Shown here one piece after another: positions 1-5,752 of a stretch of DNA of 8,011 nucleotides. Where the stretch lies: contig JAEWCF010000089.1 in NCBI GenBank assembly GCA_023390775.1, positions 1 through 8,011 on the forward strand, given 5' to 3'. Positions within the stretch are counted from its first letter, which is position 1, and the number at the start of each line of letters is the position of its first letter. The translations under genes were made by a program, and so were the position numbers. The DNA is from Bacteroidota bacterium. GTDB taxonomy: Bacteria; Bacteroidota; Bacteroidia; Flavobacteriales; Flavobacteriaceae. The notes under the pieces are model-generated. The model saw only the letters and a list, made by a program, of their open reading frames with translations. It had not been told where the DNA came from and did not search any database.

Positions 1-1
1 G

Positions 2-898
2 CGTTACGCCATCTATTCGGCGGTTCCGGCATCGGCCTTTTCGGCACTGGACCACAACGATTATTACTCGCTGCAGCACGTGGGTTATCTCAGCGGCAAC
101 AAGCCCAACCTCCAGCAATGGAAGAACGCGACCGGAAAAGACCAGAATTCGGTGAGCATTGCCCCGCCGTTCGTTTCGGTGAACAATCTGCATATCGACA
201 CGGCGTCGGCACTTGATTTTGACGATCTGGGAACCCCGATTTCGTTGATTACAGACGACATCGACCTCGACGCGCGCTCACAAACGCCCGACATCGGTGC
301 CGACGAATTCACCCTTCCGCGCTGCCCGGTGACCACGACCTGGAACGGTTCTTCATGGAGCCACGGTGTACCGATGCTCGATGCCAAGGCAATTATCAAC
401 GCCGATTATTCCACCTCATCAGGAAGTTTCAAATGCTGCGAATTCATCGTGAATGCAGGAATTAACGTTACCATCCAGCCAAACGATTACATCGAAGCGC
501 AATACGACATCGCGGTCAACGGCAATATGCTCGTCAAAGATAAGGGTTCGCTGGTCCAGAACGACGACCAGGCTACGCACACGGGCGCCGTGACCATCAA
601 GCGCAAGACCACGCCGCTCAAGCAATACGATTTTACGTACTGGGCTTCTCCGGTTGTAGGCGCCACGCTAAATGTGCTTTCGGCGCCATCGCTCTATTAC
701 ATGTTCAACCCGGTCGTTAACAATTATGTCCAGCAAACTTCCGCTACCGTAATGGCTCCGGCACGCGGTTATATCGCGAGGGCGCCCTCGAACCTGAGTT
801 ATGCGACCCCGCAAATAGTCGAGCGACCTTCAACGGCGTCCCGAACACCGGCGTGGTCACCGTCAACGTCAACAAATCGTCGGGGGCGTTCAACCTGA
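2..898 (+). CDS. Secreted T9SS-dependent surface protein, 5' portion (partial, frameshifted)
   Basis: This frame is open from base 2, so the real start lies beyond the left edge; the GTG at 80 is only an internal codon. The first part (about 2-330) reads like the last coils of a right-handed beta-helix domain, with the flavobacterial pattern NDYYS...GY..G....LQQWKNATGKDQNS, followed by a DIDLDARSQTPDIGADEF closing motif. Next comes TWNGSSWSHGVP, and then a region with LVQNDD, KRKTTPLKQYDFTYWASPV and ARGYIARAP that typically precedes the C-terminal module of these secreted proteins. Homology to the continuation ends near base 820. The last residues (about 821-898) are out-of-frame readthrough to a TGA at 896-898. 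The likely role is an exported, cell-surface or secreted adhesin or polymer-binding protein; the specific substrate cannot be told. The break could be a real mutation or a sequencing error. Confidence 0.75.
   Translation, partial: RYAIYSAVPASAFSALDHNDYYSLQHVGYLSGNKPNLQQWKNATGKDQNSVSIAPPFVSVNNLHIDTASALDFDDLGTPISLITDDIDLDARSQTPDIGADEFTLPRCPVTTTWNGSSWSHGVPMLDAKAIINADYSTSSGSFKCCEFIVNAGINVTIQPNDYIEAQYDIAVNGNMLVKDKGSLVQNDDQATHTGAVTIKRKTTPLKQYDFTYWASPVVGATLNVLSAPSLYYMFNPVVNNYVQQTSATVMAPARGYIARAPSNLSYATPQIVERPSTASRTPAWSPSTSTNRRGRST
812..828 (+). other. Frameshift junction (net -1) in the T9SS surface protein gene
   Basis: Before this point the family-like sequence is in the frame of base 2 (SNLSYATPQIV, ending at base 820). 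After it the family-like sequence is in the frame of base 1 (ATFNGVPNTG, from 823). One missing base around 821-823, or two extra bases, explains the change. Both frames are free of stops between 721 and 895, so the exact base cannot be fixed. There is no long homopolymer and no X-XXY-YYZ slippery heptamer in the right register, which argues against programmed frameshifting. Confidence 0.7.
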
Positions 899-1962
899 TC
901 GGGAACCCGTTTCCATCGGCCATTGACGCCGACCTCTTCCTCACCGATCCGGACAACGCGCCCTACATCGGCGGGACCATCTACCTCTGGACGCACAACA
1001 CGGCGATCAGCATGCAGAATTCGGGCAGCAACCTCTACAATTATACCCGCGACGATTACGCCAAATACAATGTGACGGGCGGGGTCAAGACCGCGACGGC
1101 CGCGGCAAACAGTGCGGCGGCTCCGGTTGGGAAGATCGCTTCGGGACAGGGATTTTTTATAGAAGCGCTCCAGGACGGCGACCATCCGGTGTCATTCAAA
1201 AATTCCATGCGCGCCACCGGGCAATACAGCAACGGACAGTTTTTCAGGAGCGGAAATCCCGTCGATGCGAACAACACCCTTGAGAAGAACCGCATCTGGC
1301 TCTCGATTTCAAACGCGCAGCAGGCTTATGACGAAATGCTCGTGGGCTACATCACCGGCGCCACCGACGGGCTTGACCGCGCCTTTGACGGCAAGACTTT
1401 CCCTGCGGGCAACGTGGTTGCGATCTACTCGGTTTTGGGCGATTCGAACCTCGCGATCCAGGGACGTGCACTGCCCTTCTCCATCGCCGATGCGGTGCCG
1501 ATTGGATACTCCACGACCCTTTCGGGAACGTTCGACATCCGCCTGGAACAATTTGACGGTTTCTTTGAAGGACAGGACGTCTACCTTTTTGACAACCAAA
1601 CCGGCCAATACCACGATTTGCGAAGCGCTCCGTTCTCATTCGTGGCGCAACCCGGAACCGACAACGCCCGTTTTGAACTGCGGTTCACCACGCAAACGCT
1701 TTCCAACCCCGATGCACAGCCCGTTGCCGAATCGACCGTGATCCTCGCCAAGTCGCGCAGCATCGCCATCAGGGCGGCCCAACCCTTGAAGACGGTCGAG
1801 ATCTTTGACATGACAGGAAAAAAATTATGGCATGAAGACGCCAGGGGCGCGATGCTTTGGCGATCCCCGCAGATGCAGACTCCCGGGACGGCCGTGCTTG
1901 TCATCGCAACTTTCGAGAGTTCGGCGCTGGTGAGCCGGAAGATCGTGATTCTTGAACCTTAA
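823..1962 (+). CDS. Secreted T9SS-dependent surface protein, 3' portion with C-terminal sorting domain
   Basis: This is the continuation of the preceding gene in the -1 frame. Coding similarity resumes at about 823 with ATFNGVPNTGVVTV; the first available start-like codon (GTG, 853) is internal and has no initiation context, so I do not believe it is an independent gene. It contains LIGNPFPSAIDADLFL, a WTHNT motif, ASGQGFFIEA, FKNSMR, NRIWLSISN, LVGYITGATDGLDRAFDG, IQGRALPF and QDVYLFDNQTGQYHDL, a series common to large flavobacterial T9SS proteins. The last 75 or so residues are a sorting domain: STVILAKSRSIAIR, TVEIFDMTGKKLWHED, then a beta-strand-rich end with SRKIVILEP, resembling the type C class more than type A. 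Such a domain directs outer-membrane translocation and is normally removed or used for attachment. An intact C-terminus without decay suggests that the frameshift is recent or artefactual. Confidence 0.75.
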   Translation, partial: ATFNGVPNTGVVTVNVNKSSGAFNLIGNPFPSAIDADLFLTDPDNAPYIGGTIYLWTHNTAISMQNSGSNLYNYTRDDYAKYNVTGGVKTATAAANSAAAPVGKIASGQGFFIEALQDGDHPVSFKNSMRATGQYSNGQFFRSGNPVDANNTLEKNRIWLSISNAQQAYDEMLVGYITGATDGLDRAFDGKTFPAGNVVAIYSVLGDSNLAIQGRALPFSIADAVPIGYSTTLSGTFDIRLEQFDGFFEGQDVYLFDNQTGQYHDLRSAPFSFVAQPGTDNARFELRFTTQTLSNPDAQPVAESTVILAKSRSIAIRAAQPLKTVEIFDMTGKKLWHEDARGAMLWRSPQMQTPGTAVLVIATFESSALVSRKIVILEP

Positions 1963-1965
1963 CCC

Positions 1966-1991
1966 AAAGCCTGCGGAAGCGGGCTTTTTTT
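1966..1991 (+). terminator. Rho-independent terminator after the T9SS protein gene
   Basis: Stem AAAGCCTGC (1966-1974), loop GGAA (1975-1978) and stem GCGGGCTTT (1979-1987) pair over nine positions with one G-T wobble, and run into seven T residues (1985-1991). It begins four bases after the TAA of the plus-strand gene. Its T-run also supplies part of the TAA stop of the convergent ketosynthase gene (1990-1992). On the minus strand the hairpin is followed only by a short TTT, so it should act mainly on plus-strand transcription. Confidence 0.85.
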
Positions 1992-3114
1992 ATGGCCTCT
2001 CGAGCAGGACGCTCACCGCATTGCCGCCAAATCCCACCGAATTCACCAAAACGCTCTTGATCTCGGCCGGGCGTGAAGGAACAGCCAGATACGGAATCCC
2101 GATGAAGCGCGAATGCTGCATCATCATTACGGCAAACTCCACCGACAACAGTCCCGATGCGCCAAAAGTATGGCCCATCTTCCATTTGTTGGTAGTAAGC
2201 AGCGGAACGTCCTCGCCAAGGACGGCTTTTATTGCGGCCATTTCGGCTTTGTCGCCGGCGATGGTTCCGGGTGCATGCATCACGATCACATCGGGGCGCC
2301 TTCCTCCAAGCGCCATTGCCATCGATTTCTGGAAGCAGGTGGCTTGCGCCGAAATTGCCGTCGCGTTGCCGGTGCTTTCGGTGGCATAACCAACCCCGGA
2401 AATTACCGCGAGTGCGTTCTCGTCGCTGCCCGGGACCAAGCAGCAGGCCGCGGCTCCCTCGCCAAGAACCATCCCGTTTGACTTCTTGTAAAAATCCATC
2501 GCACGGCAGGGAAATTCTCCCCCGGGTTTTGCGTAAATCTTGAGCGCTTTCATCTGTGCGATCGTGAACGGGGTGAGCGGGGCCTCGCTGCCGCCCACCA
2601 GGAATTTGTCGGCCATCCCCGATTTTAGCCACGCCACTCCGTTGAGCAGCGCGTGCAGCGAGGTGGAACAGGTGATCGAGTGCGAGATTTCGGGGCCGGA
2701 GGACTGCAGGTCCTGGGCCACCCAGGAAGATATGTTGCCTAGAGTCGTGGCGGGGGAAGCCAGGGTGGCCGCCCGTCCGGAGGCCAGGAATTCGGAGTGG
2801 TGTTTTTCAAAAAGCGTGGTGGCGCCCCGCGAAGAACCGATGTTGATGCCAAAGTTTGAATCCCAGCCCGCGCGGGCCACCGCGCGGCGCGATGCGGCAA
2901 GTGCAAAATGGACAGTGGGATCAAGGTTTTTGAAACGAGAACCGGCCGAGGCCAGTTCGGCAACTTCCTCCCTTGCCGAAGAAGCCAGAGGCGCCCTCCA
3001 GTCACCTTCGGCGAAAGCCAGAAAATGACGTTCCTCGAGATACGATTGCCAAACCTGCTCCGGGGAGTTTCCCAGCGGCGAGAGCGATTCTATGGCGGTG
3101 ATGGAAATTTGCAC
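1990..3114 (-). CDS. Divergent FabB/FabF-type beta-ketoacyl synthase in the biotin gene unit
   Basis: This is a 374-residue condensing enzyme of the thiolase-fold ketosynthase family, which joins an acyl chain to a malonyl-thioester by decarboxylative condensation. The active-site set is intact: Cys149 in SHSITCSTS, His280 in VMHAPGT, and Lys310/His315 in TNKWKMGHTFGASG; it ends with the usual NSVGFGGNAVSVLL. The Cys-His-His set marks a FabB/FabF type, not the Cys-His-Asn FabH/BioZ type. It is shorter than typical FabF (about 410 residues), and two motifs are divergent: HAPGT in place of HGTGT, and CRAMDFYKKSNGMVLGEGAA in place of the usual CRPFDxxRxGFVxGEGA. This suggests a specialised paralogue, not the housekeeping enzyme. 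The start is GTG at 3112-3114, the only ATG/GTG/TTG between the in-frame upstream stop at 3175-3177 and the conserved region. It is last in the bioD-bioA-SET unit, 38 nt after the SET gene. A role in making the pimeloyl precursor is inference; a part in another lipid or pigment pathway is the alternative. Confidence 0.88.
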   Translation of the reverse strand: MQISITAIESLSPLGNSPEQVWQSYLEERHFLAFAEGDWRAPLASSAREEVAELASAGSRFKNLDPTVHFALAASRRAVARAGWDSNFGINIGSSRGATTLFEKHHSEFLASGRAATLASPATTLGNISSWVAQDLQSSGPEISHSITCSTSLHALLNGVAWLKSGMADKFLVGGSEAPLTPFTIAQMKALKIYAKPGGEFPCRAMDFYKKSNGMVLGEGAAACCLVPGSDENALAVISGVGYATESTGNATAISAQATCFQKSMAMALGGRRPDVIVMHAPGTIAGDKAEMAAIKAVLGEDVPLLTTNKWKMGHTFGASGLLSVEFAVMMMQHSRFIGIPYLAVPSRPAEIKSVLVNSVGFGGNAVSVLLERP

Positions 3115-3128
3115 AACGTGAATTTGCG

Positions 3129-3136
3129 CAAAATTA
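3129..3136 (-). promoter_or_regulatory. Possible Bacteroidota -7 promoter box before the ketosynthase gene
   Basis: The minus strand reads TAATTTTG, a full match to TAnnTTTG, 14 nt before the GTG start and inside the 38-nt gap after the SET gene. I see no convincing TTG-type -33 element at the proper distance. It partly overlaps a 10-bp perfect palindrome TTTGCGCAAA (3123-3132). It could give an internal promoter for the last gene, but a chance match is possible in this A/T-rich spacer. Confidence 0.3.
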
Positions 3137-3152
3137 CGCCAAAGCGGCGGTT

Positions 3153-3755
3153 TTATTCCACCGTGGAGCGCGTCGGGTCAAAATAACAGGTAATGAGCGA
3201 CCGCAACGGGCGCTCGCGGCGGATGACGGCCGAAAATTCGTCCCAGGTTTCGCGCGCGATGTACTTTTTGAGCGGCTGGTCTACCGCGGCGACGTCCTGC
3301 AGCCTCTCCTCAATGAGCGCGTCCCATTCCCGATGATAATTGACCAGGTCGTCCGGATAGACCACTTTCCTGCGGGTGCCCTCGTCCACGACTTCGAAGG
3401 GTTCGGACACATTGAGGTAGCCGTAATCGTCGGTGAGTTGCTCGCCCGGCTGGATGTCGCGCACCGCAATCTCAAAATCATAGGCCGTCGACATGCAAGA
3501 AGGATTGAACGAGTGGTTGACGAATTTGGCATTGTCCCAGCAAAGGATCTTGTTGCCGGCGCCATTGGTAAAGCAGTACGTTTCGAGATGTTGCTGCATC
3601 ATGGGGGAAACCTGCGCGGCCCTTTCAGGCGTGAATACCTGGTCCAGCTCGTCCTGAACCCATGTTATGGTCCCCTTGGGGATCAGTTTCTTGGCCACGA
3701 CACCGTAGCCTATGATGTCGTTTATGAACCTGAGTTCGGTATCAGGATGGATCAT
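3153..3755 (-). CDS. SET-domain protein (putative SAM-dependent protein methyltransferase)
   Basis: This 200-residue protein carries a compact bacterial SET domain, the fold of S-adenosylmethionine-dependent lysine methyltransferases. The N-terminal GYGVVAKKLIPKGT (16-29) matches the opening SET motif, FVNHSFNPSC (78-87) is the NHS motif that binds SAM and forms the pseudoknot, and GEQLTDDYGY (104-113) supplies the closing tyrosine motif. No post-SET cysteine cluster follows; instead a charged C-terminal region of about 85 residues, with NYHREWD, ends in CYFDPTRSTVE. There is no signal peptide or membrane segment, so it is probably cytosolic. The ATG at 3753-3755 sits 27 nt after the bioA stop, and the ketosynthase gene follows after 38 nt, so it is probably cotranscribed with the biotin genes. 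The substrate is unknown. Possible targets are a biotin enzyme, a carrier protein or an unrelated protein; nothing in the sequence decides this. Confidence 0.85.
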   Translation of the reverse strand: MIHPDTELRFINDIIGYGVVAKKLIPKGTITWVQDELDQVFTPERAAQVSPMMQQHLETYCFTNGAGNKILCWDNAKFVNHSFNPSCMSTAYDFEIAVRDIQPGEQLTDDYGYLNVSEPFEVVDEGTRRKVVYPDDLVNYHREWDALIEERLQDVAAVDQPLKKYIARETWDEFSAVIRRERPLRSLITCYFDPTRSTVE

Positions 3756-3782
3756 AAAAAAGGATTGCTTTGAAAACTAAAG

Positions 3783-5066
3783 TTATCCTATTTTTTGTAA
3801 CGCCATGCGCACGGCTTCATAAATTTTATGCAATTGTGCATCGGTAATGATGTACGGCGGAAGGATGTAGACCGTGCTTCCCGCCGGCCGCAGGATCACG
3901 CCCTGCGAAATGAAGAAGTCGTAGAGGCGGTTGCGCAACCCGCCGTAGTATTCCTGTTTGGAATCGGTCACCAGGTCTAGCGCCAGGATGACGCCCAGTG
4001 TACGGACCGCTTTCACCCGGGGGTTTTTCTCCAGTTCCGATGCGAATTCGCGGTGATGCCCGGCAATTCGTTCGATGTTTTGCGAGGTTTCGGCGCGCTC
4101 GAGAATGTCCAGGCTTGCAAGCGCGGCGGCGCATCCGGTGGGGTTCGCCGTAAAGGTGTGGCCGTGGAACAGCGCCTTGTTGATGTCGTCACTGAAAAAT
4201 CCGTCGAAGATTTGCTGCGTAAAGGTCGTGATGGCCATGGGGATCGTCCCGCCGGTGAGCGCCTTGGAAAGGCACATCATGTCCGGTTGTCTGGAAAGAT
4301 AGTCGCAGGCAAATGTTTTTCCCGTCTTCCCGAAGCCGGTCATTACCTCGTCGGCAATGGTGAGCACGTCATGCTGTTCGCAGATTTCGATCAATTTGTC
4401 AAGCGCATCCGGCGCGTACATCACCATGCCGGCCGCCCCCAAAACCAATGGTTCGAATATAAACGCGGCCACATCGCCCGGCGCAAGTGCTTTCGCCAAC
4501 GCGTCGAAGCTTTCCTGCTCACGGCCCGGAACCGGAACGGGGATTCGGCGCACCTCGATGAACATTCCGTTGAAGGCCTGGGTGTAAAGCGAAATCCCGC
4601 TGGCGGCCATCGCGGCAAACGTATCGCCGTGGAACGCGTCCTCAAAGGCGACGATCACCGTCCTTTTGATTCCCTTGTTGTACCAGAACTGCAGCGATGA
4701 CTTGATCGCGACCTCGACCGCGGTGGAGCCGTTGTCGCTGAAGAACAGTTTCTGATGATTGGACGGCAGAATCTTCTTGAGCCGGGTAGCCAATAATGCC
4801 GCCGGTTCATGAGTGAAACCGCCAAACAGTACGTGTTCCAGCGTCGTGAGTTGTTTGTGTATGGCGTCGGCGATGTAGCGGTTGGAATGCCCGAAGGGAT
4901 TCACCCACCATGAGGCGATCGCATCGATGTATTCGGTGCCGTCCTCGCCCCACAACAGCGCGCCTTCGCCTTTGACGATCGCCACGGGCGCGGGTGCGGT
5001 CGCGTGTTGGGTGTAAGGATGCCAAAGGTATTGGCGGTCGGCTTTTAAAATATCAAACTTTTCCAT
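3783..5066 (-). CDS. bioA: Adenosylmethionine-8-amino-7-oxononanoate aminotransferase
   Basis: BioA transfers an amino group, usually from S-adenosylmethionine, to 8-amino-7-oxononanoate (KAPA), giving 7,8-diaminononanoate (DAPA); it is a cytosolic PLP enzyme. The 427-residue product matches the family length. Visible motifs are LWHPYTQ (14-20), ASWWVNPFGH (51-60), DNGSTAVEVA (111-120) for the PLP phosphate region, FHGDTFAAM (145-153), IADEVMTGFGKTGK with Asp239, and CLSKALTGG with the PLP lysine Lys268. HGHTFTANP (301-309) and LRPAGSTVYILPPYI (392-406), with the substrate-binding Arg393, are also kept. By my alignment Phe145 stands where E. coli BioA has Tyr144, a residue of the active site. 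The WHPYT, SWW and RP..(3-5 residues)..Y.(I/L)PPYI set separates it from other class III aminotransferases. Its ATG at 5064-5066 lies inside the end of bioD (14-nt overlap), which implies translational coupling. Confidence 0.96.
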   Translation of the reverse strand: MEKFDILKADRQYLWHPYTQHATAPAPVAIVKGEGALLWGEDGTEYIDAIASWWVNPFGHSNRYIADAIHKQLTTLEHVLFGGFTHEPAALLATRLKKILPSNHQKLFFSDNGSTAVEVAIKSSLQFWYNKGIKRTVIVAFEDAFHGDTFAAMAASGISLYTQAFNGMFIEVRRIPVPVPGREQESFDALAKALAPGDVAAFIFEPLVLGAAGMVMYAPDALDKLIEICEQHDVLTIADEVMTGFGKTGKTFACDYLSRQPDMMCLSKALTGGTIPMAITTFTQQIFDGFFSDDINKALFHGHTFTANPTGCAAALASLDILERAETSQNIERIAGHHREFASELEKNPRVKAVRTLGVILALDLVTDSKQEYYGGLRNRLYDFFISQGVILRPAGSTVYILPPYIITDAQLHKIYEAVRMALQKIG

Positions 5067-5676
5067 CTAACTTTTGCAGGTTGGGTTGGAATTGCGCCGC
5101 ATACTTGACAATAACTTCCACGTTGATCACGGGTTCGGGCGCTATCCTGCCGATAACGGGAACCGGGAATCGCTCCAGGATGGCCTCTTCGGATGCGGGA
5201 TTGGCGTCGCCGTTGAAAACGATGCCCGCAGTCTCCAATCCGCGTGCTTTCAGGGCTTCAAGGGTCAGTAGCGTATGGCTGATGCTTCCCAGGTAATGGC
5301 GGGAAACGACGATGACTTTATAATCAGTCTTAATCAAATCGGCAATGGTCTCTTTTTCATTGAGCGGCACCAACAGGCCGCCCGCGCCCTCGATTACCAA
5401 ATGATTTTCGGTGTGGGGCTCGGCGATCCGGTCAAGTAAAATCTTGACGCCATCGAGCTTGGCGGCCAAGTGAGGCGATGCCGGGGTATTGAGGCGATAG
5501 GCTTCGGGAAAAACGGTGAGGCCGTCGGTCCATGTTTTGACCTTGATGCTGTCGGATTGATGCAGGTCTCCTGCCTGGACGGGCTTCCAATAGTCGGCAC
5601 GCAAGGCCTGCGCGATGATCGCCGAAGCGACGGTTTTGCCCACGTCGGTAGAAATTCCGGTAACGAATATTTTCAT
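5053..5676 (-). CDS. bioD: Dethiobiotin synthetase
   Basis: BioD is an ATP-dependent carboxylase that closes the ureido ring of 7,8-diaminononanoate with CO2 to give dethiobiotin. The 207-residue protein shows the P-loop GISTDVGKT (7-15, Lys14), KPVQAGD with Lys31, NTPASPHLAA (63-72) for substrate contact, and IEGAGGLLVPL (95-105). VIVVSRHYLGSISHTLLT is the segment expected to follow, and VFNG near the C-terminus is the usual adenine-side motif. I chose the ATG at 5674-5676 because MKIFVTGISTDVGKT is the normal N-terminus. An in-frame alternative at 5706 would add ten residues unlike the family and would place the promoter box inside the gene. It is first in the minus-strand unit with bioA, the SET gene and the ketosynthase gene, and the ATG follows a TATCTTTG box by only four bases, so the leader is very short or absent. 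Confidence 0.95.
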   Translation of the reverse strand: MKIFVTGISTDVGKTVASAIIAQALRADYWKPVQAGDLHQSDSIKVKTWTDGLTVFPEAYRLNTPASPHLAAKLDGVKILLDRIAEPHTENHLVIEGAGGLLVPLNEKETIADLIKTDYKVIVVSRHYLGSISHTLLTLEALKARGLETAGIVFNGDANPASEEAILERFPVPVIGRIAPEPVINVEVIVKYAAQFQPNLQKLDGKV

Positions 5677-5680
5677 ACCG

Positions 5681-5688
5681 CAAAGATA
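5681..5688 (-). promoter_or_regulatory. Bacteroidota-type promoter box for the bioD-bioA unit
   Basis: The minus strand reads TATCTTTG followed by C, a full match to the Bacteroidota -7 consensus TAnnTTTG, and the bioD ATG begins five bases downstream. No clear TTG-type -33 element is seen at about 20 bases upstream (the sequence there is near TGTTCG). If it is used, the start of transcription would fall close to the start codon, giving a nearly leaderless message. Confidence 0.5.
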
Positions 5689-5710
5689 CTGGAGCAACAC
5701 GAACATGCGG

Positions 5711-5738
5711 CCACGTGGGAAAATATTGCTAAATTTAG
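5711..5738. promoter_or_regulatory. Two short perfect palindromes in the bioD/permease divergent region
   Basis: CCACGTGG (5711-5718) and CTAAATTTAG (5729-5738) are each perfectly self-complementary and lie 10 bp apart in a 76-bp divergent intergenic region. CTAAATTTAG contains TAAATTTA (5730-5737), which matches five of the six fixed positions of TAnnTTTG on either strand, so it may be a weak -7 element for the permease gene starting at 5753. The pair could be a regulator site. Neither matches the BioR box (TTATMTATAA) or an extended BirA-type inverted repeat, so the regulator, if there is one, is unknown. Confidence 0.3.
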
Positions 5739-5752
5739 TTCAAAACCTGCGT

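Noticed and set aside
812..828. Programmed -1 ribosomal frameshift
   Set aside because: No slippery heptamer in the right register and no evident downstream structure; mutation or sequence error is simpler.
1265..1741. Plus-strand open frame of 158 codons inside the T9SS protein gene
   Set aside because: It is rich in Ser/Thr/Arg/Pro as expected for an out-of-frame reading; the overlapping frame carries the family motifs.
1901..2632. Minus-strand open frame of 243 codons overlapping the ketosynthase gene and the end of the surface protein gene
   Set aside because: It lies in another frame of a gene with an intact catalytic set, crosses the terminator, and has low-complexity composition without motifs.
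4053..4700. Long plus-strand open frame (215 codons) antisense to bioA
   Set aside because: It is a shadow of the GC-rich bioA codons; the predicted protein is rich in Arg/Gly/His with no recognisable motif, and bioA is certain.
5677..5706. Upstream in-frame start of bioD at 5706
   Set aside because: The ten extra residues do not resemble BioD N-termini and would cover the TATCTTTG box; MKIFVTGISTDVGKT at 5676 is the normal start.
5615..5752. Extended N-terminus of the AI-2E permease starting at 5615
   Set aside because: It would overlap the start of bioD on the opposite strand and add residues antisense to the bioD P-loop; 5753 gives a normal N-terminus.
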